Assembly: GCA_015232245.1 (NCBI GenBank)
Contig: JADGAB010000005.1
Location: 1-39,180, forward strand
Direction of reading: 5' to 3'
Source: Magnetococcales bacterium
Lineage (GTDB): Bacteria > Pseudomonadota > Magnetococcia > Magnetococcales > Magnetaquicoccaceae
Length of the DNA: 39,180 nt
The notes below the pieces were generated by a model. That model was not told the origin of the DNA and ran no database searches. It worked only from the letters and a program-made list of their open reading frames with translations. Both the position numbers and the translations under genes were made by a program. Below are positions 29,729 through 36,817 of this stretch, in pieces. The stretch's first letter is position 1. Every line of letters begins with the position of its first letter.

Positions 29729-30893
29729 CGTCTTCCTCGCTATCGATTGCCGCAGTCCGAATGAATCCCCGCCGTTTCATCCACTCCTCCAAAAGCAGGC
29801 TGTCATCGTCCCGGGTGTACATGGCCTGATTGGCAGGCCGGATGGTCACGGTTCGTGGATTCCTGGAAGCGGTGAATTTCACCTGGAATTTGGCCAGAAA
29901 CAGGCGGGCTGTCCTTGGCAGGGTGTATCCGCGCCGCTGGAAGGACGCAAACAGATCCTTGGCCCGCTTGATTTCAATTTCGCCATGTTCTCCACCCAAA
30001 TGGATACCGATCTCCAGCAATTTGATCCAAACCACACCATCGATGTCACTGCACACCAGCGAAGCCGCCATATCCGTCCGCAACGGCTCCAGGGTGTATT
30101 TCTCCTCTCCGGGGAAATGCGCCTCGTTGCCGAACAGGTGCTTGCCGATCATGGCGAGGTACATCATCCGTTCGGCCTTGGATCCGGCCTTGATGCACAG
30201 TTCGTTTCGGTCTCGGTCATAAACCAGGACATCGTGGGATTCTGGCCGGAAATAGACGGCTCCGGACTGTCCATCCTGCTCCATGGCTCCCTCGCGCCGG
30301 AAAGGCATGCCGTGCCGCACCACCAAGTTCACTTTTCGACCATGGTCGAGAAGGAACACCCGGCATCCGCGACCGCGTTTCCTCTCTTCGAACCAGTCGT
30401 CCATATCGGACTCAAGGGATCGCAATGCAGCGGTGGCGGGCAGGACAAACTTGCCCCGCCACCCTGGGTTTCCCTGGAAGTACAGAAACGAACGGGCGCG
30501 GTTGATGAACACGTTGGCGTGCTGCCGTTCGATCAGTTCCCGATCCTTGAGAAACACCTGGACAGCGATGTCCGCCGGGCTGGAGTCGGGTGCGAAATCA
30601 ATGCTGAGGCCTTGTCCCTTGGCAGCTTCCAGCAGACGGTCCATGCCGTCCTGGTTCGCCATCTCGTGGACGACGTAGAGGGATTCCAGCAGATCCCTGG
30701 GGGCGTCCTCACCCAGGTTCATCAGAATGGTCGCCAACTGTTCGCAATCCATGCCACAGCCATTGGAGGGGAAGATCACACCGCAGCCCTCCAGAAAATC
30801 CCGGTGAAGCCCCATGAATGCGGCCAATCGTCCCGGCTCGATGGTCTTCAGAGTATCCGGCTGGGCGAAGCGACGGGGATTGAACATGGCCAT
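29631..30893 (-). CDS. Unknown prophage protein (420 aa), second gene of repressor-led operon
   Basis: A 420-residue protein, not recognised. It begins MAMFNPRRFAQPDTLKTIEPG. It has helical segments (LLESLYVVHEMANQDGMDRLL), a basic patch (DDWFEERKRGRGCRVFLLDHG), a central beta-rich part (AVYFRPESHDVLVYDRDRNELC) and a near-C-terminal RTVTIRPANQAMYTRDDDS. No transmembrane or catalytic motif is obvious. AAGGAG lies 8 bases before ATG 30893. It begins 12 bases after the LexA-like gene and overlaps the next gene by 98 bases, so the three are one operon. The pair may form a complex. Confidence 0.7.
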   Translation of the reverse strand: MAMFNPRRFAQPDTLKTIEPGRLAAFMGLHRDFLEGCGVIFPSNGCGMDCEQLATILMNLGEDAPRDLLESLYVVHEMANQDGMDRLLEAAKGQGLSIDFAPDSSPADIAVQVFLKDRELIERQHANVFINRARSFLYFQGNPGWRGKFVLPATAALRSLESDMDDWFEERKRGRGCRVFLLDHGRKVNLVVRHGMPFRREGAMEQDGQSGAVYFRPESHDVLVYDRDRNELCIKAGSKAERMMYLAMIGKHLFGNEAHFPGEEKYTLEPLRTDMAASLVCSDIDGVVWIKLLEIGIHLGGEHGEIEIKRAKDLFASFQRRGYTLPRTARLFLAKFQVKFTASRNPRTVTIRPANQAMYTRDDDSLLLEEWMKRRGFIRTAAIDSEEDDADFEPVVVGAGNRAGAFDDSCGMAAAPAGGS

Positions 30894-30905
30894 GCGTGGA
30901 TCTCC

Positions 30906-31568
30906 TTATGCGGTGGATGTTGTCTTGCCACGCACCGCCAGGACTTTTCCCAGGATGCGCAAATCGTCTTCCGGCCCCACCACAATGGGTTGGTACGCGG
31001 CATTCGCCGGTCGCAGTTCGATGCGATTCTCGGCGACGTACAATCGTTTGACCGTGGCCTCGTCTCCCACCAGGGCGACGACAATGTCGCCATTCTCCGC
31101 AATGGGTTGACGGCGCACGATCACCAGATCCCCGTCGTTGATGCGGGCATCGATCATGCTGTCGCCCTTCACCTGCAACGCAAAACAACTTCCTCGCGCC
31201 ACATGGGCTTCCACCAGGACTTCACCCACATGGTTCTCTGTGGCCAGAATCGGTACTCCGGCGGTCACTGTGCCAATGATGGGGACGGAGATCAGCTCCA
31301 GGATCGTGGGGGAGGCATGCACGATTTCCAGGGACCGGGCCTTGTGGGGAATGCGACGCAACACCCCTTTTTCGATCAGGGCGGCGACCTGTTCATGCAC
31401 GCTGGGGGCGCGAATGCCGAGAATCGTCCCCAGTTCCTGAACCGTGGGGGACATGCCATGCGTGTCGATAAAGTCGCGGACGGTGTTCATCATCCGTTCC
31501 TGGGCAGGAGTCGGCCCATCCATGGCCTTTGGCCCTCCACGTCCTCTTTTTTGCGGCAATTCCGTCAC
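30906..31568 (-). CDS. LexA-like self-cleaving phage repressor
   Basis: A 220-residue repressor. The N-terminal winged HTH has QERMMNTVRDFIDTHGMSPT, then ELGTILGIRAPSVHEQVAAL. The C-terminal S24 peptidase has the Ala-Gly cleavage site in TVTAGVPI (103-104), Ser137 in GDSMIDARI and Lys174 in ATVKRLY. DNA damage should trigger RecA-assisted self-cleavage and prophage induction. The GTG at 31568 has GGGAG upstream. An ATG at 31523 (MDGPTPAQ) is nearer the usual LexA start and also has GGAGG, so the basic extension (QKRGRGGPKA) may be absent. Its promoter (31612-31647) is divergent from the recombinase cassette. Confidence 0.88.
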   Translation of the reverse strand: MTELPQKRGRGGPKAMDGPTPAQERMMNTVRDFIDTHGMSPTVQELGTILGIRAPSVHEQVAALIEKGVLRRIPHKARSLEIVHASPTILELISVPIIGTVTAGVPILATENHVGEVLVEAHVARGSCFALQVKGDSMIDARINDGDLVIVRRQPIAENGDIVVALVGDEATVKRLYVAENRIELRPANAAYQPIVVGPEDDLRILGKVLAVRGKTTSTA

Positions 31569-31611
31569 GGTTCTTCTCCCGGCAATGGGGCCACACGCTT
31601 CATACAAGACT

Positions 31612-31647
31612 TGCCTGAATAATATTAGGCGATGATGGCAAAATCAA
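31612..31647 (-). promoter_or_regulatory. Sigma-70 promoter of the LexA-like repressor operon
   Basis: On the minus strand -35 TTGATT (31647-31642), a 17-base spacer, and -10 TATTAT (31624-31619). The predicted transcript start is about 44 bases before the GTG. An imperfect dyad GCCT(GA)ATAATATTAGGC (31613-31630) covers the -10 and is a candidate self-operator. Confidence 0.7.
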
Positions 31648-31672
31648 CCCCTTTGTTGGTCGCAAAAAAAAA

Positions 31673-31710
31673 TCCGACAGATTGTCGCGCTGCCCGGTAT
31701 GTAAGGGGTA
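31673..31710 (+). promoter_or_regulatory. Promoter-like element B, facing the recombinase cassette
   Basis: TCCGACAGATT, exactly 10 variable bases, then CCGGTATGTAAGGGGTA, identical in both blocks and in spacing to element A (27703-27744, minus strand). It is preceded by nine A residues. The first gene of the cassette starts 34 bases downstream. It lies 26 bases from the -35 of the divergent repressor promoter. Confidence 0.75.
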
Positions 31711-31743
31711 TGGAGACCATCACTAATTGCTTCGAGGCACCCC

Positions 31744-31923
31744 ATGAACACCACCCATCCTGACCAAATGCCCCCCGACCAACGCCTGCGCGAAGTAGCC
31801 ACCATCCTCGCCACCGGCTTCCTTCGATACATAAAAAAGCAGAAAACAGAGAATATTCATGTTGATAAGTTGCCAGACCAATGGCCTTATGGTCGAAAAT
31901 CAACCAAAGGAGAAAAGACATGA
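31744..31923 (+). CDS. Small conserved leader protein of DUF2924-recombinase cassette (59 aa)
   Basis: A 59-residue protein starts MNTTHPDQMPPDQRLREVA and continues ILATGFLRYIKKQKTENIH. Small genes with a 'DxRLxEvaxILAxGxxR' opening regularly precede DUF2924 and large serine recombinase genes in proteobacterial mobile elements. GAGG lies 6 bases before the ATG. The stop overlaps the DUF2924 start (ATGA, 31920-31923). It is the first gene after promoter element B. Its function is unknown. Confidence 0.75.
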   Translation: MNTTHPDQMPPDQRLREVATILATGFLRYIKKQKTENIHVDKLPDQWPYGRKSTKGEKT

Positions 31924-32363
31924 ATATAGACATCATCAAGCAGGTGGCGGCCTTGTCGGAGATGCCAACCGCTGACCTGAAGAAAAAATGGACGGATTTG
32001 CATCCCAAAACCGAACCGCCTCCCTTCAACCGGACATTCTTGGTGAGACGGCTGGCTCACCGCATTCAGGATCTGGCGCTCGGCGGAGTGGTGGCCAGAA
32101 CAGACAAACAAATGGACCGCCTGGCCAATGAGGAGGGTGCGCCGCAGGAAAGAAAACGTCCGCCGGGGGAACAGCTTTTCCCCGGCACCCAACTGATTCG
32201 GGAATGGAAGGGGGCGGAACATTGCTGCACCGTTCTGGATGACGGCTTTGAGTATCAAGGACGAAAGTTTGGCAGCTTGTCGGCGGTTGCAAACTTTATT
32301 ACCGGAACGAGGTGGAACGGGCGGGTGTTCTGGGGTCTCAAAAAACAAGGAGAAATGGCATGA
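31920..32363 (+). CDS. DUF2924 family protein
   Basis: A 147-residue protein. The N-terminal QVAALSEMPTADLKKKWTDL and FNRTFLVRRLAHRIQDLALGG, followed by GTQLIREWKGAEHCCTVLDDG and the C-terminal FEYQGRKFGSLSAVANFITGTRWNG, FFGL-type ending (VFWGLKK) are the DUF2924 signature. These proteins accompany serine recombinases in mobile elements and may assist DNA binding; activity is not established. AAAGGAG lies upstream. ATGA overlaps link it to both neighbours. Confidence 0.9.
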   Translation: MNIDIIKQVAALSEMPTADLKKKWTDLHPKTEPPPFNRTFLVRRLAHRIQDLALGGVVARTDKQMDRLANEEGAPQERKRPPGEQLFPGTQLIREWKGAEHCCTVLDDGFEYQGRKFGSLSAVANFITGTRWNGRVFWGLKKQGEMA

Positions 32364-33688
32364 ATACCAAGAAACCAATCATACTAAAAATACGTTGCGC
32401 TGTCTACACCCGGAAATCCACTGAGGAGGGGCTGGATATGGAATTCAACAGCCTCGACGCACAGCGGGAGTCGTGCGAGGCCTACATCGCCAGCCAGAAG
32501 GGGGAGGGGTGGTTTCTGGCGCCTGATCGTTATGATGATGGTGGTTTTTCTGGCGGCAACATTGAACGCCCCGCCTTGAAGCGCCTCATGGCCGATATTG
32601 AAGCTGGAAAAATTAACGTGGTGGTTGTTTATAAGATAGATCGTCTGACCCGGTCCTTGATGGACTTTGGCAAGCTGGTGGTGGTCTTCGAGCAGCACGG
32701 GGTGACATTCGTGTCCATCACCCAGAGTTTCAATACTACAACGTCTATGGGTCGATTGACGTTGAATATACTGTTATCGTTTTCTCAATTCGAAAGAGAA
32801 CTTTCGGCAGAGAGAATCCGGGACAAGTTCGCGGCGTCCAAACGCAAGGGGATGTGGATGGGGGGACATCCGCCCCTGGGATATGTTGTGAAGGATCGGA
32901 AGCTCGTGGTGGAAGCCGCCGAGGCGGAAACGGTGAGGAATCTCTTTCTCCGGTTCGCGGAGAGCGGTTCCGTCACCCTGAGGGTCAAGGAGATGGGAGA
33001 GGCGGGGGTGGTCGGCAAATACGGCAGACCCCTGGACAAGGGTGCGATCTATCGCATCCTCGACCACCACGTCTACATCGGCGAGATCGCCTACCACGGC
33101 GAGATCTACGCCGGGGAACACCAGGGGATCATCGACCGGGAACTATGGGACAAGGTCCATGCCATTCTGGCAAGCAACAACCGCCAGCATTCCGGGCCGA
33201 CACGGGTGCAGACCCCCGCGCCGTTGAAGGGGATCATTCGGTGCCGCCACTGCGACCGGGCCATGAAACCCACGTTCACTCGCAAGGAGGGGCGACTGTA
33301 CCGGTATTACACCTGCCAGGCGGCGGACAAAAACGGCTCCAATGCCTCCTGCCCACTGCGCACCGTCGTCGCCGGTGAGATCGAGGCGGTGGTGATGCAA
33401 CATGTGCGCACCATGTTGAAGTCTCCAGAGATGATTGTCCAGACTTGGCAGGTCGGCAACGAAGAAGATAGCGGGGTCAAGGAGCGGGACGTGGCTGATG
33501 CCCTGCGTCGGATTGATCCGATCTGGGAGGAGCTTTTCCCGGTGGAGCAGCAACGTTTGGTGCAACTTCTCATCGGCAAGGTGGAGGTGGACAAGAGGGA
33601 TGTGCAGGTGCATTTGAGGACTGAGGGACTCGACACCCTGGCCCGCGAACTGATGGACATTGGCAATCGGAAGGAGGTGGTGGCATGA
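32360..33688 (+). CDS. Large serine recombinase (putative prophage integrase)
   Basis: A 442-residue recombinase. The resolvase domain has catalytic Ser20 in RCAVYTRKS, then FNSLDAQRESCEAYI, VYKIDRLTRSL, and FVSITQSFNTTTSMGRLTLNIL with FERELSAERI. The recombinase domain follows (GHPPLGYVVKD, HHVYIGEIAYHG), then a zinc-ribbon (CRHCDRAM, CQAADKN...C) and a C-terminal helical part. It should cut and rejoin DNA at att sites. Stop and start overlap neighbours as ATGA at both ends. Its promoter element is shared with the phage early operon, and no tyrosine integrase is seen, so it is probably the prophage integrase. Confidence 0.92.
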   Translation: MNTKKPIILKIRCAVYTRKSTEEGLDMEFNSLDAQRESCEAYIASQKGEGWFLAPDRYDDGGFSGGNIERPALKRLMADIEAGKINVVVVYKIDRLTRSLMDFGKLVVVFEQHGVTFVSITQSFNTTTSMGRLTLNILLSFSQFERELSAERIRDKFAASKRKGMWMGGHPPLGYVVKDRKLVVEAAEAETVRNLFLRFAESGSVTLRVKEMGEAGVVGKYGRPLDKGAIYRILDHHVYIGEIAYHGEIYAGEHQGIIDRELWDKVHAILASNNRQHSGPTRVQTPAPLKGIIRCRHCDRAMKPTFTRKEGRLYRYYTCQAADKNGSNASCPLRTVVAGEIEAVVMQHVRTMLKSPEMIVQTWQVGNEEDSGVKERDVADALRRIDPIWEELFPVEQQRLVQLLIGKVEVDKRDVQVHLRTEGLDTLARELMDIGNRKEVVA

Positions 33689-34086
33689 AGGCAGAAATGA
33701 GCAAGGACGGCAAGATGATCGTGGTCACCATTCCCATGGTGGTGAAGAAAAGGGGTGGGCGAAAGCTGATCATCGCTCCACCTGGGATGGAGATGGCACC
33801 GCCGCGAGATGAGACGCTCGCGAGGTCGGTGGCAAAAGCCCACAAGTGGTTGAAGATGCTGGAGAGCGGGCAATTTCCATCCATCCGGGCACTTGCCGAG
33901 CAAGAGAAGGTGGGCGAGTCCTATATGGCCAAGGTGCTGCGATTGACGCTGCTGGCGCCGGATATCGTGACCGCCATCATCGATGGGCGTCAACCGGATG
34001 TGTTGACCTGGCGGGAATTGATGAAGCCGTTCCCGATGCTCTGGCACGAGCAGCGTGAGCGTTGGGGCATTCCAGAGCCGGTGTGA
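33685..34086 (+). CDS. Cassette HTH protein (133 aa), DNA-binding accessory of the recombinase
   Basis: A 133-residue protein. An N-terminal beta part (MIVVTIPMVVKKRGGRKLI) is followed by a helical domain: SVAKAHKWLKMLESGQFPSIR, the HTH-like ALAEQEKVGESYMAKVLRLTLLAPDI and TWRELMKPFPMLWHEQ. This pattern is typical of the fourth gene in smORF-DUF2924-recombinase cassettes and probably binds DNA (ParB/KorB-like HTH). It overlaps the recombinase stop (ATGA, 33685-33688). It may act as excision or regulation factor; this is inference. Confidence 0.82.
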   Translation: MKAEMSKDGKMIVVTIPMVVKKRGGRKLIIAPPGMEMAPPRDETLARSVAKAHKWLKMLESGQFPSIRALAEQEKVGESYMAKVLRLTLLAPDIVTAIIDGRQPDVLTWRELMKPFPMLWHEQRERWGIPEPV

Positions 34087-34300
34087 CTCGAAACGGGGGC
34101 CGGACGCGCAGTCTCCTCGCGTCCAATCCCGGTTCTGCCACCCCTTGTAATTGTTTTCCCGTACTTTTTCGTTTTCCCGCTTTTCATTCCTTCGTTGCTG
34201 CATTATCATTCTCTCGTTTCCTCACGCTGAAAGGTGCGGCTCGCTTGGTTTCCGGGAAGGCTCCCGGCGAGTCGCTCCTGCCTCCACCAAATCAAACCCG
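34087..34300. other. Probable prophage right boundary region
   Basis: No gene. Around 34108-34141 the sequence TCCAATCCCGGTTCTGCCACC resembles a tRNA 3' end in part, but T-stem pairing fails and no 5' half is present. It may be an attachment-site relic. AT-rich, T-rich DNA follows up to ihfA. The switch from phage to chromosome-like genes occurs here. Confidence 0.4.
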
Positions 34301-34606
34301 ATGGACGATATGGCCACAACGACCAAAGCCGATCTTGTTGAAGCGGTGCACCATCACAGCGAACTGTCGATACCACGTTCAACCACCCTCGTTGCACAGG
34401 TCTTCGAGACCATCACCCAACGGTTGGAGAAGGGAGAAACCGTGAAGCTGTCAGGGTTTGGGGTGTTTTCAGTCCGCAAAAAACGGGCGCGGCCAGGACG
34501 GAATCCGAAAACCGGGGAGCCTATTGAGATCACGGCGCGCAAGGTGGTGACGTTTCGAGCCAGCCCACAGGTGCTGGAGAAGAACGAGAATAGCCCGCCA
34601 TCCTGA
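34301..34606 (+). CDS. ihfA: Integration host factor alpha subunit (IHF/HU family)
   Basis: A 101-residue protein (98 from the second ATG at 34310). It matches IHF-alpha: TKADLVEAVHHHSELS, then a basic beta arm with ETVKLSGFGVFSVRKKRARPGRNPKTGEP (the GRNPKTGEP turn inserts into the DNA minor groove) and IEITARKVVTFRAS. IHF bends DNA for integration, replication and transcription. It is the kind of host gene often found next to an integrated element. The usual upstream pheT is absent and no clear ribosome site is visible, consistent with integration immediately upstream, but a phage-borne copy cannot be ruled out. Confidence 0.88.
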   Translation: MDDMATTTKADLVEAVHHHSELSIPRSTTLVAQVFETITQRLEKGETVKLSGFGVFSVRKKRARPGRNPKTGEPIEITARKVVTFRASPQVLEKNENSPPS

Positions 34607-34623
34607 AATACCCTTGGGGGTCC

Positions 34624-35028
34624 ATGCTGATGCCGCGCCAAAAATCAGCCAAAAAAATCAGATCGCAAACCAGGGCCGCGCGGAAAAGAACAGCGAGAGG
34701 CCGCGCCCATCCTCGAAAAAACAGCCGCCCAACCGACCAACCAGACTCGGTGGCAAAACTGGATGCGGCACTCGCACGACTGGTGGATGCATCGCCGATT
34801 TCCCAGCGAGAGATTACGGATGAAGAGGAAGAAGTCTTTCTGCGCCAAGTGCTGGATGTGAACGCCAAAGCAGTCGCCCAGCACAGTGGCGTGAAGGAAA
34901 GGGATGCACGTGTGGTGCTGGAGGCGTTGGTTCAGGCCGGGACTTTGACGTTGCGGGATGATCTGCATCTGGTGCCGATCAAGCCCCTGCAACAGAAGGA
35001 GGATCAAGGCGTCGCGGAAGAGTCGTGA
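34624..35028 (+). CDS. Basic-N-terminus protein (134 aa), unknown function
   Basis: A 134-residue protein. Residues 1-40 are very basic (KSAKKIRSQTRAARKRTARGR), probably disordered and nucleic-acid-binding. Residues 45-120 are acidic and helical (LDAALARLVDASPISQREI, then EEEEVFLRQVLDVNAKAVAQHSG and RVVLEALVQAG), with a possible winged-helix fold. The start at 34624 is followed by a second ATG at 34630. It lies 17 bases after ihfA, so it may be co-transcribed. It is not the MerR-type gene often found next to ihfA. Confidence 0.6.
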   Translation: MLMPRQKSAKKIRSQTRAARKRTARGRAHPRKNSRPTDQPDSVAKLDAALARLVDASPISQREITDEEEEVFLRQVLDVNAKAVAQHSGVKERDARVVLEALVQAGTLTLRDDLHLVPIKPLQQKEDQGVAEES

Positions 35029-35531
35029 GGATCTGGACCCTGGCCGCACCAGTCGCGCCGTGTCGCGTTTTCTTTCTGACGGGCAAGGCGTGTTGGCGGG
35101 TACCTGTGAAACGCGACAGTGCGGCGTAAGGGCGCTCAAGCACGTAGCCGGTCTGCCAGTCCATTTTTCGTAGGTGGATGCTAACCATTAAATTCCAATT
35201 ATCAAATTTTAGGCGGCACTCACAACAACAATGGTTAAAAATTCTCATTCCTGACATTCAATCGGAATCGAGTTTAACTCCTTCTCTGCATTTTCGCCGA
35301 CCAAGTGTTCCATCGAACGAGTCATACTTTAGAAAACACTGTTAAACTTTGAAATTTCAATGAATTTAGTGAGTCCGACTGAGTCGGAATCACTGGTGGT
35401 GAGTCCGAAGCTTTTGGAGAATATCGGCGGAGAGAGAAGAAAAATCTCGTTTTCAACTCCCGTGAATCCGACTCTGCACCAAGTGTAATTTCGAACTGTT
35501 CCTGCCAACTATTTGAAACATTGGACTTTTT
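35029..35531. other. AT-rich intergenic region, no gene seen
   Basis: About 500 bases without a supported gene. It contains short repeats of GAGTCCGA at about 35370 and 35400 and a small dyad TCCGAC-TGA-GTCGGA near 35373. Frames on the minus strand across it read through the tmRNA end and are not credible genes. Confidence 0.5.
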
Positions 35532-35556
35532 TGGAACAAAAAAACCGCCCTGGGGC
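35532..35556 (-). terminator. Intrinsic terminator downstream of tmRNA end
   Basis: AAACCGCCC (35532-35540) pairs with GGGCGGTTT (35548-35556) around a 7-base loop; on the minus strand a run of seven T follows. It lies 38 bases past the tmRNA CCA end and is most likely its natural terminator. Confidence 0.9.
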
Positions 35557-35593
35557 GGGGCGGTTTCAATGAGAAAAATCTTACAACTTAAAA

Positions 35594-35645
35594 TGGTGGA
35601 GGTGGCGGGAGTTGAACCCGCGTCCAACTTTTAACTTCTTCCCGT
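35594..35645 (-). ncRNA. ssrA: 3' end of tmRNA (ssrA), fragment at an integration scar
   Basis: On the minus strand the segment reads GGACGCGGGTTCAACTCCC, then GCCACCTCCACCA. It forms the T arm (GCGGG-TTCAACT-CCCGC), the 3' strand of the acceptor stem (CACCTCC), discriminator A and encoded CCA, the hallmark of tmRNA. No matching 5' acceptor strand (GGAGGTG), tag reading frame or pseudoknots are found within 400 bases upstream, so this is only the 3' end. The retained terminator suggests this is the chromosomal side of an element that integrated at ssrA. Confidence 0.85.
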
Positions 35646-36062
35646 ATAACAGTTTGATATTAAAATACTTTCATGTGCTGGAACCCTGTCGAACGGATCA
35701 CAGAAACGGATCATTTTTCAGTGAACACAATAGGTAATTTGTGGTCGTATATCAACTGAAATGTGAGATTAATCAGATATTTTGAATTGTGGTTATTGCG
35801 CGATCCGACCATTCGTGACGCATTGTCTTCAAGGCCAAGTTCGGTTTGAATGTTCACGAGGGGTTCGCCAAAAGTCGCCCATTGTGCGTTCGTGGGCGCG
35901 TTATCCGCCCTGAGTGGCCCACAGGCGCGTTCCGTTTCTTGCCCACGAAACCCGTGGCCGACAACGAATACGCCGCGACACGGGGCGTTCTGTGGCAATT
36001 TCTTCAGAGGGATACAACAAATTCTCATCACAGTATCAATGTACGCCAACCACAGACTACCC
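35646..36062. other. Intergenic region with small repeats, no gene supported
   Basis: This follows the tmRNA end. AACGGATCA is directly repeated at about 35693 and 35705, a possible integrase arm site. Inverted GC-rich motifs (GGCCCACAGG, CCCACGAAACCCGTGG) lie between 35905 and 35960. A 120-codon frame on the minus strand has no ribosome site and an uneven composition, and was not called. Confidence 0.45.
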
Positions 36063-36092
36063 TTGACAATCATGCCATATTTGGCATAGATT
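36063..36092 (+). promoter_or_regulatory. Promoter and operator of the toxin-antitoxin pair (leaderless)
   Basis: -35 TTGACA (36063-36068), an 18-base spacer, and -10 TAGATT (36087-36092). The spacer holds the dyad ATGCCA-TATT-TGGCAT (36072-36087), a likely antitoxin operator. The toxin ATG (36099) lies 7 bases after the -10, where transcription should start, so the mRNA may have no leader; no ribosome site is present. Confidence 0.72.
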
Positions 36093-36098
36093 TCTGGT

Positions 36099-36464
36099 AT
36101 GAGTGATTATTTCAAACCCCTTGTCTGGATTGGCAATTCCAAAGAATGTCTGCGGGACTTCCCGGAACCGATCCAGCAAACAGTGGGCTACGCCTTATTC
36201 CGTGCTCAGGAGGGGAAAAAACATCCAGACGCCAAACCTCTAAAGGGATTCATGGGGGCGGGCGTCTTGGAAATTGTTGATGACCATGACGGCGACACCT
36301 ATCGCGCCGTGTACACCGTGAGACTGGAGGGTGTGGTGTATGTTCTGCATGCCTTCCAGAAAAAATCCAAACGGGGGATTGCAACCCCGAAACAAGAAAT
36401 TGACTTGGTAAAGAGTAGGCTGCAGCTTGCCCAGCAGATTCATGAAAAAAGGAACGCACCATGA
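36099..36464 (+). CDS. HigB-like toxin (Gp49/RelE family)
   Basis: A 121-residue protein. KPLVWIGNSKECLRDFPEPIQQTVGYALFRAQEG is followed by KPLKGFMGAGVLEIVDDHDGDTYRAVYTVRLEG and VVYVLHAFQKKSKRGIATP. These are the strands and conserved basic residues of phage Gp49-like HigB toxins, ribosome-dependent mRNA nucleases. The ATGA overlap with the antitoxin (36461-36464) and toxin-first order fit higBA. Expression should be repressed by the antitoxin at 36072-36087. Confidence 0.88.
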   Translation: MSDYFKPLVWIGNSKECLRDFPEPIQQTVGYALFRAQEGKKHPDAKPLKGFMGAGVLEIVDDHDGDTYRAVYTVRLEGVVYVLHAFQKKSKRGIATPKQEIDLVKSRLQLAQQIHEKRNAP

Positions 36465-36817
36465 GCGGTAAAACCGATTTTCAAGAAAGTAGCGGTAACG
36501 TTTTCGCGGATCTTGGACTGCCTAACCCGGATGAACACTTTGCCAAGGCCCAGCTTGCCAGTCGGATCAATGACATCATTGATGAACTGGGTCTCACTCA
36601 GGGCGAAGCCGCCAAACTGCTTGGCGTGGATCAGCCCAAAGTGTCGGCCCTTGTGCGTGGTCGGCTTGCTGGATTTTCTTTGGACAGACTGTTCGGATTC
36701 TTGAACGCCTTGCATTGTGACGTGCAGATCGTCATCAAACGCAAGCCACACTCCCAGCCAGCCCATACCTTTGTGGCACCGGAAAAAAAACGCAAGGCCA
36801 TGGCGTTGCCTGCCTGA
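36461..36817 (+). CDS. HigA-like XRE-family antitoxin
   Basis: A 118-residue protein. The HTH (LASRINDIIDELGLTQGEAAKLLGVDQPKVSALVRGRLAGFSLDRLFGFLNAL) is of the HTH_37 type found with Gp49-like toxins. The N-terminal about 30 residues (SGNVFADLGLPNPDEHFAKA) are the usual antitoxin extension. It should neutralise the toxin by binding it and repress the operon. The stop is followed by gene-free DNA. Confidence 0.88.
   Translation: MSGKTDFQESSGNVFADLGLPNPDEHFAKAQLASRINDIIDELGLTQGEAAKLLGVDQPKVSALVRGRLAGFSLDRLFGFLNALHCDVQIVIKRKPHSQPAHTFVAPEKKRKAMALPA

Noticed and set aside
34100-34145. A tRNA gene downstream of the recombinase cassette
   Set aside because: Only a 3'-end-like string (AATCCCGGTTCTGCCACC) exists; T-stem pairing fails and no anticodon or 5' half is present. 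Kept only as a possible att relic.
35594-35960. A complete tmRNA gene
   Set aside because: No GGAGGTG 5' acceptor strand or tag frame upstream; a TTCGACAGGG string near 35690 resembles a tmRNA 5' motif but is misplaced.
35711-36073. A 120-codon minus-strand gene next to the tmRNA end
   Set aside because: No ribosome site, mixed composition with inverted repeats inside, and no family resemblance.
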